The notes: generated by a model not told the origin, from the letters alone. Shown: positions 50,701 through 59,063, numbered from the stretch's first letter. The stretch is 64,000 nt of DNA from Rhynchospora pubera (GCA_028095005.1 JAMFTS010000072.1:33921-97920), one strand, 5' to 3'. Numbers and translations: made by a program.

Positions 50701-50728
50701 TGAGAACCTGAGAGGGCTGGCTGGGTAA
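44714..50728 (+). CDS. Tape measure protein
   Basis: A 2004-residue protein, the longest gene in the window, which sets tail length. After a coiled N-terminus comes a TP901-type tape-measure core (about residues 90-420), then several hydrophobic segments (about 430-820), a long coiled-coil region (about 960-1290), and a Trp-rich C-terminal part. That part includes three 44-residue tandem repeats (132-bp period at 49631, 49763 and 49895). The end is Gly-rich. The start is a TTG with AGGGG eight bases upstream; an in-frame ATG follows 12 bases later. Confidence 0.93.
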   Translation: MNAIMNINVRVASAKAQAEVRALRAEVARLQAQAAGAGAAAAGGRGSGGGLAMLGSAAALSRMQKWGSQLQWTGRQLQTNFTLPLLIAGGAAAKWELDNEKAFTHVKKVYGDVSAAAAQFRKESGNRMSQSAAETKAQRIFNAELRSLDEAFTAISSHYGVQKKQVLEVAGAWAAAGQSGRALADSVNMTMQAMILGDMDAAKATQALIGIQAQYNLSTKQLGYTMAELNAIENQTAASFPDLVEGFTRAAGVAREAGVDTRHLGAMLAALVPASGGAAQAGNALKTIFSRLFAPTKESAEVMGLMGINTKDMAWQGANATERLMIMSKKFKELSDSQKTVVSAVIASRYQINKFNILMDELAKKNGYYQKALEATSNRQKIYTQMQKELNAVLESNPRRLSILWTTLQNASADIIQPLIPYILALVAAVTGLIKKFQGLDPSLQKFVLLAGLTLALIGPIIRYMSSLVVLVAVLGKGFVFLFGGLAGMLRGFVGLFVGSQIARGGLIGMAATILSMPFRVFMAGIGAMIGQLSIFFVWLRTTPAIVAAFGAGMAAISGFVGTAMVGAISIATKYLTILRSFMFAGGTIAGYSLSAGLVAARGTIALVFGAFGVAARVGIVRLGVIVAEGLAAVVLFVVRWTASMNYISYGFWVAWNAIAAAALNAHAAIVASWRYGVIGLYTLLYTSIVGVASAGYARLVALQVTFSNKTFALYTTMQTRVLTIFTAMHTKLAGIAAVAWTRIQSIIALGMAGVRTILIAGGKALFTLWTTTQAAIVATTTKAWKAIPGLIAAGSKAALAAMTGPWGILAAAIVIIVVALRDQLAKIWNNLTHYFADSSNKMTQAVIKAWYALPKGVRNALMAVVNMVKSAAMAIYNLFSYINPFAHHSPSLVENVTNGMAEVQKQFASLDSVEGHIKGAYAAIKAFGKATASLRGRADSFDQAEQIAKIKKFMPGAVAEYYRMAGVLKTLNQDLAQINAQVEKQQAVVDAWKNKLDAANAALDAQSDKLDKLKDIASAYQDKLDASKDALSNYASAPLVGMREVEDQIFANEMAQKKLQLQMLKMGDTGDIDKLKDKLAMLQGAQENLLGERNDLRGAGAGSEILSVYDDQLKAMEEQRKAVADQMKPIQDMSDALAELQRQAQIMDLEKSLKFDPLTRSIDQAANAVREMPFDEIMAGIKKSKDEIALYTTQVDAANDAVKRQEEVVKSATVARDAISARYDQEQKQLDALKDRYDKVNDAIQAIKQSMDDAASAADRLQQAQDDAQRARDAAKQAKKAGAGPKAHELSPGGQNFMDAAGGNFENQFGAGIPKRADFSSQAADIDKFTKDLQKQTGDMFGSLNPFDSIKKKWGEFKKWLGGIVPDLKAGFGDMVNNALSGINIDTGDISKKWNSFWDGFKKTISTVWDWIKKIFQLFWPDIKRIFEALKGAAEEAGKQLGPFFKDLIPLVKPVAKIFGQVALAIGSVLLPVIKILVSMFTSALGPALKGIIAIIGNVLQVIKGIVEVIVGVIQIIWGALTGDNQMVLDGVKNLLHGLYDIFAGTFGAIWGLIKGVFGTIWGLAKGFVTGIVEFFKWLYDVLVGHSIIPDLVHAIVDFFNWMIAPIKAVWNAITASVQWLGDTLGSIWNGIKDVIGGVWDWISQKISDVWNWIKTNVVAIIQADLEVLKAIWNGLKTAVGAVWDWISKKISDVWNWLKSNVVAIIKADIEVLKAVWNGLKTAIGAVWDWIKEKISNVWNWIKQNIFVVITAAIAVFKSTWQSLKDKLGDVWDGIKNVVQGAWNNLKGNFDRLKDIAGSIGDKFRDLKNRIGDIFGGIKSAIGGAVDWIRDKINGALGLIGKIKDKIGGVFGGVGGFIGGLFAAGGVIPYADGGAVATRRKNGGPFSTKSPIALVGEGSKTYKEYVIPTDPQYHTRAVKIWQQTGMDLGVLPKNVIPLAAGGITAMNARSNQSARLQGATAGTVNYNVTTTQTINITGNLEFPNISNGDDAEEFIENLRGLAG

Positions 50729-51108
50729 TGTACGAGGTTGGAGATTCCTTCTTTGAGTCACTCAGTGAATCAACGAACAAAGCCGTTACTCGAAAGATGT
50801 TTGAGGACTTTTTCAAAGATTACGACTTTAATTCTTGTAAAAAGTTTTTGGAAAGCACTTACTCTATTACTGTCTTAAATCCCGAAGAGGGTAAAATGTA
50901 TGACAGTGAAATTGAGACGTACTCTTACCTTGTTAAGATAAAAAACGTTGTAAGTCTTTTTCAAAGCACAGTTTCTGACGCTGAGGGTTTGAATTTTTTT
51001 GAAACAGATCAAGATGCAATGAACGATGCTCAGGCTTGGGTTGACCGAAGAGTTAATGAGCAAGTTGAAAGCGCTTTCTTCGATGCATTTTTTAGGAGTG
51101 TCTCGTGA
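50728..51108 (+). CDS. Hypothetical tail-region protein
   Basis: A 126-residue acidic, Phe/Ser-rich helical protein in the place of small tail-tip assembly proteins. Its base composition is richer in A+T than the neighbours (many TTT, AAA, GAA codons), which may point to separate acquisition. TAATG overlap with the tape measure gene. Confidence 0.72.
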   Translation: MYEVGDSFFESLSESTNKAVTRKMFEDFFKDYDFNSCKKFLESTYSITVLNPEEGKMYDSEIETYSYLVKIKNVVSLFQSTVSDAEGLNFFETDQDAMNDAQAWVDRRVNEQVESAFFDAFFRSVS

Positions 51109-53942
51109 CCTGGGCAACTATGGCGCCTCACCCTGTTCAGCACCCGGTTGAGGTTGAGCACGTAGATAGAGATAATTCTATGGTGCGAGCTGCAATCAAT
51201 GGCTCTATTATTTATCTCTATTCTACGTGCGGGGACCAGGCTACTTCCAACGCTGCTGGAAACTGCTTGTACGCTTACGACATCACAAACAATACTTGGT
51301 CAAGTAAAGCCAACCCCGGAAACGACGGCGGCGGTTACTCTAAAGCTTACGGTTTTCGTGGGTATTCGTATTATCGCAACGTTACTATGTCTGCTGGCTC
51401 GGGCAACCTTTACCTGCTAGGGGGAAACTCTTTTGATCAGGCAAACGTAGCGTTCAAAGTCTTTGTTATTTCTTCTAACACCTGGGTAACCAAAACAAAC
51501 CCCTCTTTTATTTCAAAAGTTGGAGACTCGGCTTTTGCAAACGGAAAGCTTTGGGTTAGCGTTTGCGAGTGGAGTAAAAGCAGTTATTACACTGACAGAG
51601 ACTTGACGTCATTACAGCTGGGTTCTTACAATCCCGCAAATGACACTTGGGCTGGTACAAATGTTTCTATCCCATCAAACACTGTACCTTACTCTTCGTC
51701 TATTACCTCTCAGGGCAACATCGTTTATTGCCTTCTGAAAGACACTGACACTTCTTCGGTTGGATACTACGCTTACGACACTGCAGCAAACACGTGGACA
51801 AAAGTTAGTCCTTTTGCAATTCAGATTACTTCTTTACTTAATTCTGCGACAGGCGCTCCTAAGTACATTGAGTCTCCTAACTCGTTTGTTGGAAACGGGC
51901 CGTACCTCGGGTTTAGTTATCCTGCAATGGGAATGACTTTTATTTCAAGTGATTTGATTACTTACGCAAATGGTGCCAGTGATTTCTCAGCGTTCTCTCT
52001 TTCCCGAAACAGGCCGGAGTTAAGAGTTGCTGATATTCCTGGTTACCAGGGCGCAACAACTTCCATGCCGTATCCATTATCGTCTTACATCAAAGACAAG
52101 GGGTACGACAATGGTGGCATCTCTGGAGGCTGGGCAGACTACGTTGGTTACAACGGCTCTCTTTATTACTTTGGTGCAATGCTTAATCCAATCACCAAAT
52201 ATTCAGACGGGTACGGCAATACGTATGACCAGTATAATGGGCTTAATAGGAATGTTTTTAGGTACACCCCTGATGTAGCAACCAAGCCGGTTACCGACCT
52301 CGCTCCCCAAAATGGAGCAACCGTTTCTACAGACACGCCTGTGATTTCGGCTACGAACTACACCACTCAAGACTATAAGATCATTGAGTGGCAGTTTGCA
52401 AAAGACTCTGCTTACACGGTAAGCGCAAAGACTATTTTTGAGTACGACATTTCTACAACCGACACAAAGGTCGTTCTTGCCGCACCGTACCAGGGCGGCG
52501 GGGTAAGAACTGTAAATATCCCGGCGGCTGCATACGCAAAGTTTTCGCCAGGCACGTGGTACGGTCGAGCTCGCAACGTAACCGGAAGCTTTGTTTCTGC
52601 GTGGACCTCTTCTGTATCATTTACAGTAGCCCACGCTCCGGCTGCAGCAACCTCGTCGCCAAACTCTGATAATACTTATAATTTCAAGGGCACTGGCGCA
52701 ATCACGTTCTCGTGGCTGTTCAGTGACGCCTCAAGGACAGACTATCAGTCTGCATATCAGATTATCGTAGAGAGAAACTCTACCGGAGAATTACTTCTCG
52801 ATACGGGCAAGATCGCAAGTGCAGTTAAGTCGTATAACTGGAATCTTCCTGCTGCTTACAAAGATGAAGTTATCCGTTGGAAGATCAAGGTTTGGGACTC
52901 GTTTGACAGCGAGGGCCAATACTCAACTTATGCATTGTTCCGTATGTCTGACCCGCCGACGCCTACAATTACTTCGCCAGCAGTTGGCGACGTAGTTGCG
53001 TCAGGAAGGCCGACGGTAACGTGGTCATTCGCGGCCTCCGCTGGTCGAACTCAAGCTTCGTATCAGGTCAGATTTTACAATTCTAACGGTACACTTATTT
53101 TTGACAGCAAGTCAATCAATGGCACGTCTACCTCATACCAGCCACCATATCAAGTTCTCGACAAGGGCAACTACACTGTTCGAGTAGATGTTGTGGATAA
53201 CCGTGGGCTGACTAACTACGCTCAAAATGCCTTTGTAACAAACTTTGATATTCCAGCTTCTCCGTCGTTCAATGCGTCCGGGAGTTTATTTGCGAGCGAA
53301 GGACGAAACGTAGTTACCTGGACTTCAGCTCAGCAGGATGCCAACTACTTTTCATACGTAGTTTACCGCAAGATGAGTACTGAAGTTTCATGGACGCAAG
53401 TTTACGAAACTCAAGAAATCGCTAGTTCATATCAGTTTGACGATTACTCTGCCGGTTCTGGAGTTTACTACAACTACGTGGTCGTCCAGAAAGCTTACAG
53501 GTTTGGATCACTCGTAGAGAGTTCTAAGTTTGATCCAGGTCAGCAAGTTACCTTTGGCACGACGGATAAATACACTCTTGTCCTGATCGGCAAGCCGGAA
53601 TTAAGTTTTGTGTTTAACTCGGTTTCATCTGACGATTTTTCGGATGAATACGAGAGTTCAGAAGTTAACCTCATTGGCCGAGGTCGTCACATTGACTTTG
53701 GCACTAGGTGGGGTTATAAGGGATCGCTTTCCGCAGAACTTCGTGACAATCCAGTTGCTAGCGCACGTGAGCAAAGGTTGGCATTAGAGCTTCTCGTAGC
53801 CGAGCGAGAGACATTAGTTCTCAGGAATCCTTTTGGAGATGTCTTTAGTGTTTCCGTAGAAAATATCAGCATCAAGCGAATTCCAGGAACCGGAACTTCT
53901 GAGCATGTTGATGTTACCGTACCTTATTCCGAGGTGTATTAA
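51105..53942 (+). CDS. Tail tip protein: kelch-like, fibronectin-like and distal-tail domains
   Basis: A 945-residue minor tail protein. Residues 1-390 hold kelch-like blades (LYAYDITNNTWSSK, AYDTAANTWTKV), forming a propeller suited to bind a surface ligand. Three fibronectin/Ig-like beta domains follow (about 400-790), each with Pro-rich starts. The last 120 residues look like a distal-tail (Dit-type) domain. GTG start overlapping the previous stop. A propeller fused to a distal tail protein suggests a receptor-binding job. Confidence 0.78.
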   Translation: MTWATMAPHPVQHPVEVEHVDRDNSMVRAAINGSIIYLYSTCGDQATSNAAGNCLYAYDITNNTWSSKANPGNDGGGYSKAYGFRGYSYYRNVTMSAGSGNLYLLGGNSFDQANVAFKVFVISSNTWVTKTNPSFISKVGDSAFANGKLWVSVCEWSKSSYYTDRDLTSLQLGSYNPANDTWAGTNVSIPSNTVPYSSSITSQGNIVYCLLKDTDTSSVGYYAYDTAANTWTKVSPFAIQITSLLNSATGAPKYIESPNSFVGNGPYLGFSYPAMGMTFISSDLITYANGASDFSAFSLSRNRPELRVADIPGYQGATTSMPYPLSSYIKDKGYDNGGISGGWADYVGYNGSLYYFGAMLNPITKYSDGYGNTYDQYNGLNRNVFRYTPDVATKPVTDLAPQNGATVSTDTPVISATNYTTQDYKIIEWQFAKDSAYTVSAKTIFEYDISTTDTKVVLAAPYQGGGVRTVNIPAAAYAKFSPGTWYGRARNVTGSFVSAWTSSVSFTVAHAPAAATSSPNSDNTYNFKGTGAITFSWLFSDASRTDYQSAYQIIVERNSTGELLLDTGKIASAVKSYNWNLPAAYKDEVIRWKIKVWDSFDSEGQYSTYALFRMSDPPTPTITSPAVGDVVASGRPTVTWSFAASAGRTQASYQVRFYNSNGTLIFDSKSINGTSTSYQPPYQVLDKGNYTVRVDVVDNRGLTNYAQNAFVTNFDIPASPSFNASGSLFASEGRNVVTWTSAQQDANYFSYVVYRKMSTEVSWTQVYETQEIASSYQFDDYSAGSGVYYNYVVVQKAYRFGSLVESSKFDPGQQVTFGTTDKYTLVLIGKPELSFVFNSVSSDDFSDEYESSEVNLIGRGRHIDFGTRWGYKGSLSAELRDNPVASAREQRLALELLVAERETLVLRNPFGDVFSVSVENISIKRIPGTGTSEHVDVTVPYSEVY

Positions 53943-55708
53943 TGCGTCCGCCGCAAGGTATTGAAGATGAGTTTCTTGCCAATACTACAGAGCACTCGCG
54001 TCGTGTTGATATTTACGAAGCTGACGGAAAGACAATATTTCTCGAGAATGCTCCGCTGGTAGGTGGGTCTGTAACAGTAGATTACGACCGTGACGAAAGG
54101 CGCGCTTTTGATCTTTCGCTAGATAACTCTGACGGTTCTGTAACGTATGATCCGAACGGATTTTGGTACGATAAAGTCTTAAAGATTTATCGTGGAATTT
54201 TCTATAACGGCTCTTACGACGAGTTTACTGTGACTGATCGTAACGAAGCTTACAACCCTTCATTTGAAAGGGACGCTAGATACTGGGGCTCGCAAAACAG
54301 TTATCTTGCCTTTAGTGTAGATACCGCATGGGCGCTGCAAGGAAGTCAGTCTATGAGGGTGACTAGCAGCGCGCCTAATCAGTACTGGACTCTTGCCTTT
54401 TATCCGTCGCATGTTAATCCAACTTCAGCTAGTTCTGGAGTAGGCCAATTAAAAGAGAATGATTACATCTCTTTGCGTTTTGGCGTAAAGGCGGCGCAAG
54501 CGACTACGCTTAAACTTGCTCTTTTAGGCATCAAGTCTGACGGAACTTCGGCAGGCGTTTTAGATATGGGAACTTATCAACTAGCAGCAAACGAAGTGCG
54601 AGAGTTCCAATTCATTGATCTTCAGGTAGCTTTTCCTGGAGCAGTAGATGCAACTTTTGCTTTTTATCTTTACGAGCCTAATAGCACATCGGCTTGTTTA
54701 GCGAGTGGCAAGTATGTCAACATCGACAAGGTTGCAATTTATAAGCACGGTTCTTCGCCAAGCAACTGGCAAGATATTCCTTTTGCGACCGGAGATATGA
54801 ACGGCGCTCGTTGGGCAGGCGAACCCGGAGGCTCGGCTACTGAGCTGCTTAGGGTTTCAACCAAGAGCGAAAAGCTTTTATGGGAAACCCAAATTGGCGA
54901 GTTTATGATCGACAAGATTAACGAGCCACACTTTCCGCAAATCATTTCTGTTAGCGGAAGAGACTATAGCAAGAAGTTAATCTTAAGCAAATTTGTAGCC
55001 GCAACTGGATTTAACGCAGGAGCCAGTTTAAGTGCTACGGTTAACTCCATTCTTTCAGCAGCCGGGATTGATTCGCAGAAGCGCCTTATTCCCGTGACGA
55101 GCAAGGTGCTATCAAAGGACTTTATCTTTGAAGCTGGAACAACTAGGTTCCAGGCTATTAAGGATATGGCTAACGCTTACAACTATGAAATCTTTTTTGA
55201 CGCTCAGGGGTTCTTTGTTATGCAGGAATTCCGTGACCCGAGCACCAGTCAAATTTCATATTCGTTTAAAACCGGCGAGCAGGGAAACCTGTCTAACTAC
55301 GACAAGTCCGTAAACGATAGTCGAATTTACAATCACGTAGTAGTCTCAGGCGAAGCGTCTGACACTATCCCTGTGTGGGCTGAAGCCAAAAATGAAAACC
55401 CTTCGTCGCCAACCAACATTGTAAGAATTGGCGACCGAGTTTACACCTACACTTCTGGCTTCATTACTACGTACGCACAGGCGTTAGAGACAGCAAGAAA
55501 ATTTCTAGCAATTCATAGCCTTCAAGAGTTTGAGTTAAACTTTGGTTCACTTATGCTCCCGTGGATGGAGGTTGGTGAAGTGATTGAATTCATTGACCCA
55601 AAGGCTTACGCTAGCCAGCCAGATAGATTTCTTTTGTCCACCCTGAACATTGGTCTTGACCTTTCGGTTATGTCAGGTTCCGGAAAGAGAGTTACGGTGC
55701 TCGGATAA
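53942..55708 (+). CDS. Tail hub protein with inserted carbohydrate-binding-like domain
   Basis: A 588-residue protein. The N-terminal 95 residues and residues 290-588 form the baseplate hub (gp27/Tal-like: SGRDYSKKLILSK, FQAIKDMANAYNYEIFFDAQG, YNHVVVSGE). Between them, about residues 100-270, is a jelly-roll insert that begins NPSFERDARYWG and has the pattern of CBM4/9/22 carbohydrate-binding modules. The hub closes the tail tube; the insert may hold a cell-wall sugar. Confidence 0.8.
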   Translation: MRPPQGIEDEFLANTTEHSRRVDIYEADGKTIFLENAPLVGGSVTVDYDRDERRAFDLSLDNSDGSVTYDPNGFWYDKVLKIYRGIFYNGSYDEFTVTDRNEAYNPSFERDARYWGSQNSYLAFSVDTAWALQGSQSMRVTSSAPNQYWTLAFYPSHVNPTSASSGVGQLKENDYISLRFGVKAAQATTLKLALLGIKSDGTSAGVLDMGTYQLAANEVREFQFIDLQVAFPGAVDATFAFYLYEPNSTSACLASGKYVNIDKVAIYKHGSSPSNWQDIPFATGDMNGARWAGEPGGSATELLRVSTKSEKLLWETQIGEFMIDKINEPHFPQIISVSGRDYSKKLILSKFVAATGFNAGASLSATVNSILSAAGIDSQKRLIPVTSKVLSKDFIFEAGTTRFQAIKDMANAYNYEIFFDAQGFFVMQEFRDPSTSQISYSFKTGEQGNLSNYDKSVNDSRIYNHVVVSGEASDTIPVWAEAKNENPSSPTNIVRIGDRVYTYTSGFITTYAQALETARKFLAIHSLQEFELNFGSLMLPWMEVGEVIEFIDPKAYASQPDRFLLSTLNIGLDLSVMSGSGKRVTVLG

Positions 55709-56442
55709 TGGGCGGCTTTTCAGGAATTGATAGCGCGCTGAAAATGCGCGAGGCGTTATACGCTCACTTTAAAACGTTCATTGACCAAGAGCGTCCCCGC
55801 TACAGGTACGGCGTCGTTCAAAGCATTGATTCAGTAAACAATAAGTGTTATGTCGTTCCGACAGGACAGACTACCTCTATTCCAGTATCTATTGGATATA
55901 TTCGCCCTTCGGTTGTCGGCCAGCGCGTGAGGATTGGAGGAATTGGCACTGATAAGTTTATTGAAGATGTAATCGGAGGCAACACAAGCGCAGCTTTTCA
56001 TATTGGACTAAGAGGAAATCTTGACACGCCGCAACAAATCACTAGCGGTAATTGGAATCAACTCTTAGTTGCAACAGTAAGCTTCGGAAGCGCTACTGCG
56101 TGGAACGCAACTTCTTATGGTGTAACTATTCCCTCAGATGGAATTTACTCTTTAGAGGGGTACGTTGTTTGGCCCAACCTCGCCACAGGTAGACGAGTTT
56201 TAAGAATTGAATCTTATTTGCCGAATACCACTTTTGGTGACCCCTCTAATACAATTCTTGCAAACGACGAAAGGCCACCTACCGGATATCTTTCGTGCTC
56301 AGCAACGAATAATGGAATTAAGTTAACAGCAGGAACCAATCTTAGAATTGGTGTATATCAAACATACGGCAGCACAATTCCTACATACATTAGCGGTGGA
56401 ACAGTTCCCAGGCTTACCGTCCGTAAAATTAGTGACGCGTAG
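55708..56442 (+). CDS. Minor tail protein, OB plus C1q/TNF-like head
   Basis: A 244-residue protein. The first 100 residues look like the OB-fold of a tail spike hub (VVQSIDSVNNKCYVVP). The last 130 residues, with long hydrophobic strands (IPSDGIYSLEGYVVW), resemble the C1q/TNF jelly roll of phage receptor-binding tips. Likely the distal tip. TAATG overlap with the hub gene. Confidence 0.75.
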   Translation: MGGFSGIDSALKMREALYAHFKTFIDQERPRYRYGVVQSIDSVNNKCYVVPTGQTTSIPVSIGYIRPSVVGQRVRIGGIGTDKFIEDVIGGNTSAAFHIGLRGNLDTPQQITSGNWNQLLVATVSFGSATAWNATSYGVTIPSDGIYSLEGYVVWPNLATGRRVLRIESYLPNTTFGDPSNTILANDERPPTGYLSCSATNNGIKLTAGTNLRIGVYQTYGSTIPTYISGGTVPRLTVRKISDA

Positions 56443-56457
56443 GCAATCGATCTATTC

Positions 56458-56486
56458 TTGACCGGGTTGTCTATTTTCTGTACCCT
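56458..56486 (+). promoter_or_regulatory. Promoter TTGACC-N17-TACCCT for lysis genes
   Basis: TTGACC (56458-56463) and TACCCT (56481-56486) on the plus strand, spacing 17, 38 bases before the ATG at 56524. It would let the lysis genes be transcribed apart from the tail operon. Confidence 0.7.
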
Positions 56487-56523
56487 GCCAGTGATTGTCC
56501 GACCCTCAAGAATAGAGAAGTTA

Positions 56524-57066
56524 ATGGCTAAACTACCTCGATGGTTTAGGAAACTTTCACCAAGGTTCTTTAAGCGTCAGTCTGTTGGTCACCAGATTCC
56601 TGGTGTTCCGTATCGCGTTGTTACCTCGTATCGAGGCATGCGGTACATGGTTAACCGCCTTGGCAAAAAGTGGCTCGACCGCGACCTTCGCAAATCTGCC
56701 GACGGCACTATTTGGGTGATTCACTGGCCCATTCCCGGGCGCAAGGGCGAGTATATGCGTTCCAAGAAAATCAAGGCCAACACTTCCGTAGAGCACATGA
56801 CCGACGCGCAGATTAGGTCGCTTTCTTCGCCCGACGGCTACAAGTACCACACGCTCTTAGAGGATATTCGTGAGCTGGATCGCCTTAACGCTGGTGCATA
56901 CATCGAGCCAAAGGCTAACTACTTCACGCTCAACGATTTTCTGTGGATCAGAAAGGTTTGCCTTGCGCACGGCGTTGGCCTGCGGGGGTATTCGTTCCAC
57001 CCTGATATGGTAAAGCTTATGAACCAGGCTCACATTCCCGCTAAGACCCTCAAGAGGAAGAAGTAA
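56524..57066 (+). CDS. GDPD-like (glycerophosphodiesterase-related) protein, tentative
   Basis: A 180-residue basic protein. Its middle reads like a shortened glycerophosphodiester phosphodiesterase barrel: DGTIWVIHWP where the family has a catalytic His, VEHMTDAQIRSL, a LLEDIRELDRL helix, and AYIEPKAN. Several family metal residues are not visible, so activity is doubtful. It heads the lysis cassette and may act on teichoic or lipid-linked polymers. A start at 56458 would cross the promoter and is not used. Confidence 0.6.
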   Translation: MAKLPRWFRKLSPRFFKRQSVGHQIPGVPYRVVTSYRGMRYMVNRLGKKWLDRDLRKSADGTIWVIHWPIPGRKGEYMRSKKIKANTSVEHMTDAQIRSLSSPDGYKYHTLLEDIRELDRLNAGAYIEPKANYFTLNDFLWIRKVCLAHGVGLRGYSFHPDMVKLMNQAHIPAKTLKRKK

Positions 57067-57067
57067 A

Positions 57068-57232
57068 ATGACTAACGAGCAGCCCGGCCTTTCTGACGCA
57101 GGCATTGAGGCCGAAGAGGTAGAAGCGAATCCCGACGAGATGATCGGCGAGGAAGTCACTCCTGAGCATAATCTTGATATTGACTCGTTTGACGACGACG
57201 AGGACGACGACGATTACGAGGACGAGCGATGA
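57068..57232 (+). CDS. Small very acidic protein
   Basis: A 54-residue protein in which nearly half of the residues are Asp or Glu, ending in a run of about twelve acidic residues. ATGA overlap with the endolysin gene. Perhaps a regulator or partner of the basic protein before it. Confidence 0.65.
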   Translation: MTNEQPGLSDAGIEAEEVEANPDEMIGEEVTPEHNLDIDSFDDDEDDDDYEDER

Positions 57233-57945
57233 GCTACCACGTCGCAGACGCTCTGGTTCAACTGGAGCACGAGGTTAGCGTAAAGTGGGGCCAAAAGTTT
57301 GGCACTGCACCTTACGACGGCGCGATTGGTGACACCGCTCATCAGGCTCGCAAGTCCGACCATAACCCGGACTACTCTCACGGCGGCGTTGTTCGCGCAA
57401 TCGACATCGGCATTGAGACGCGTCCCGGCGCAGGCAAGTTCCTGCTCAACGAGCTGATTGGTGATCCGCGAGTTTGGTACGTGATTCATCGAGGCATTAT
57501 CTACTCGCGTACTCACGGATGGCGAGCCCTTCGCTACACTGGTCCGAACGGTCACTACCATCACGTCCACGTCTCGCTGCAGGGTGCTAACGGAATCAGC
57601 TACGCTGCCGCTGACCGCATTGAGCACGACACTCGCAAGTGGTTCGACAAGGACAAGCCGCGCACCAAGAAGGTTGTTTACTTCGACAACATTCTGCGTG
57701 AGTTCCAGATTGCGGCGGGCGAGAAGTCTGGTCACGTCACTAAGCGCGGTGGCGTTATGGTCGTGCAGGCTAACCTTAATCGTGTCACTGGCTCTAAGCT
57801 GAAGGTTGACGGGATCGTCGGCAACGGCACCCTCAACGCGTGGGGGGTGTGGGAGCGCCGGGACGGCGTCGAGCGCCGCGTCCGCGTGCCCAACAATGCG
57901 GCCTCCGTGCAGCGGCTAGTCAATGGCTACGCAACGGTAAAGTGA
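57229..57945 (+). CDS. Endolysin, M15 (VanY-like) peptidase with cell-wall-binding tail
   Basis: A 238-residue lysin. Residues 35-125 carry the zinc site of M15 peptidases: SDHNPD with His45, AID with Asp59, and HYHHVHVS with the final His-X-His. It should cut peptide bonds of peptidoglycan. The C-terminal 80 residues form a peptidoglycan-binding-like domain (VDGIVGNGTLNAWG, then NAASVQRLVNGY). Holin and membrane genes follow. Confidence 0.88.
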   Translation: MSYHVADALVQLEHEVSVKWGQKFGTAPYDGAIGDTAHQARKSDHNPDYSHGGVVRAIDIGIETRPGAGKFLLNELIGDPRVWYVIHRGIIYSRTHGWRALRYTGPNGHYHHVHVSLQGANGISYAAADRIEHDTRKWFDKDKPRTKKVVYFDNILREFQIAAGEKSGHVTKRGGVMVVQANLNRVTGSKLKVDGIVGNGTLNAWGVWERRDGVERRVRVPNNAASVQRLVNGYATVK

Positions 57946-57955
57946 GGAATGTGTA

Positions 57956-58255
57956 ATGTCTAATACGAGTGAACTGCCTCCGTCTTTGCCGCTAGAGGCT
58001 AAGACGCCGGTGTCTCCGAAGGTGCCCGCTGCCACACTGTCCGGCGCACTTGGGCTCGTCGTTACCTACCTGGTCGGCGAGATTCCGTGGGTCGATTCCT
58101 GGCCCGCGCCGGTACAGGCTGCTCTTCAGGTTCTGATTGTAGCAGCTCTTATTTATGCCGGTGGCTATCTTCGTGGCGATCTTCTTCGTGCTATTGGTCA
58201 GCAGGCGCTTGCTAATGAGATTGACAATGGCCTAAAGATTCAGAACGGAGAATAA
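57956..58255 (+). CDS. Holin-like protein
   Basis: A 99-residue protein with a Pro-rich start, two membrane segments (about 26-41 and 53-69) and a charged C-terminal tail. Size, topology and place after the endolysin fit a class II holin that times lysis. Confidence 0.75.
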   Translation: MSNTSELPPSLPLEAKTPVSPKVPAATLSGALGLVVTYLVGEIPWVDSWPAPVQAALQVLIVAALIYAGGYLRGDLLRAIGQQALANEIDNGLKIQNGE

Positions 58256-58256
58256 T

Positions 58257-58748
58257 ATGACTGCCGTTAGTCCCGATCCCCTCGGGGAGATCGTACTGCA
58301 TCAGCACCATCGTCGCAGGTGGGGTCGTATCTTTATGTACGCTGCTTTTGCGGTGACCGGCGGCTTCTTCCTCATCACTCCGTCACAGTACGTGACCGGC
58401 AAGGCGCAAGAGCCGGTCGTAATCGCCTGGGCGCTTAGTATACTAGTGGGTAGTTTGGTATGCTTTATCGGAGCGGTCTCGGATCGTTGGATCGGAGAGT
58501 ATGCATTTCTTCCCATAACGGCTAGCGGTATCTCGTTATACGGAATTGCATTAGCAGTATCTATCTTTGACAACGGTGCAAACCCATTAGTTCTTCCGTT
58601 AGGTATTTTTGTTCTTGGCGTCGCAGGCGGTCTCGTTGGTCGGTGGCGGGATATTCAAGACTTGCATATTAAGTGTGCGTGTCCCAACCAGCCTAAGATG
58701 CCCTTAACGAGAGCTATTTTAGGTTTGGTGTCTCGGAAGGGGAGGTAA
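58257..58748 (+). CDS. Four-pass membrane protein
   Basis: A 163-residue protein with four membrane segments (about 26-43, 57-74, 83-100, 109-126), a His-rich N-terminus and a Cys/basic tail. Within the lysis cassette it may be a second holin or antiholin. Confidence 0.72.
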   Translation: MTAVSPDPLGEIVLHQHHRRRWGRIFMYAAFAVTGGFFLITPSQYVTGKAQEPVVIAWALSILVGSLVCFIGAVSDRWIGEYAFLPITASGISLYGIALAVSIFDNGANPLVLPLGIFVLGVAGGLVGRWRDIQDLHIKCACPNQPKMPLTRAILGLVSRKGR

Positions 58749-58754
58749 GACCAA

Positions 58755-59063
58755 GTGGAGCCTGGTGACTACCTTGGACTTATCCTTGGCGGCGGCGCTG
58801 TTGCTACTATCGGTGCATTCTTTAACGGCGTAAAAGCTCTTCGTGAAGGTTCCCGCGCAAGAGAAAAAGATACCGTTAGAGAGTTAGTTAAGCAGCGAAA
58901 GCAAGCGTGGAAAGAGCGAGACTACGCTAACAAGTTAGTTACGTATTGGCGAGATCGCTGTGGTCGAGCAGAGTACGTAGTGGTTAGCAACGGATTAGCA
59001 CTTCCGACGCAAGCGCCAGAGCCTCAGCCTGATCCAGACGACGACGACGATGATGATGAGTAA
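58755..59063 (+). CDS. Single-pass membrane protein with coiled coil, spanin- or holin-like
   Basis: A 102-residue protein: a short N-terminal membrane segment (LGLILGGGAVATIGAFF), a charged coiled coil (about 30-70), and a Pro- then Asp-rich tail ending in a run of eight acidic residues. The layout suits a lysis accessory protein. GTG start with GGGGAGG upstream. Last gene before the bidirectional terminator. Confidence 0.7.
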   Translation: MEPGDYLGLILGGGAVATIGAFFNGVKALREGSRAREKDTVRELVKQRKQAWKERDYANKLVTYWRDRCGRAEYVVVSNGLALPTQAPEPQPDPDDDDDDDE

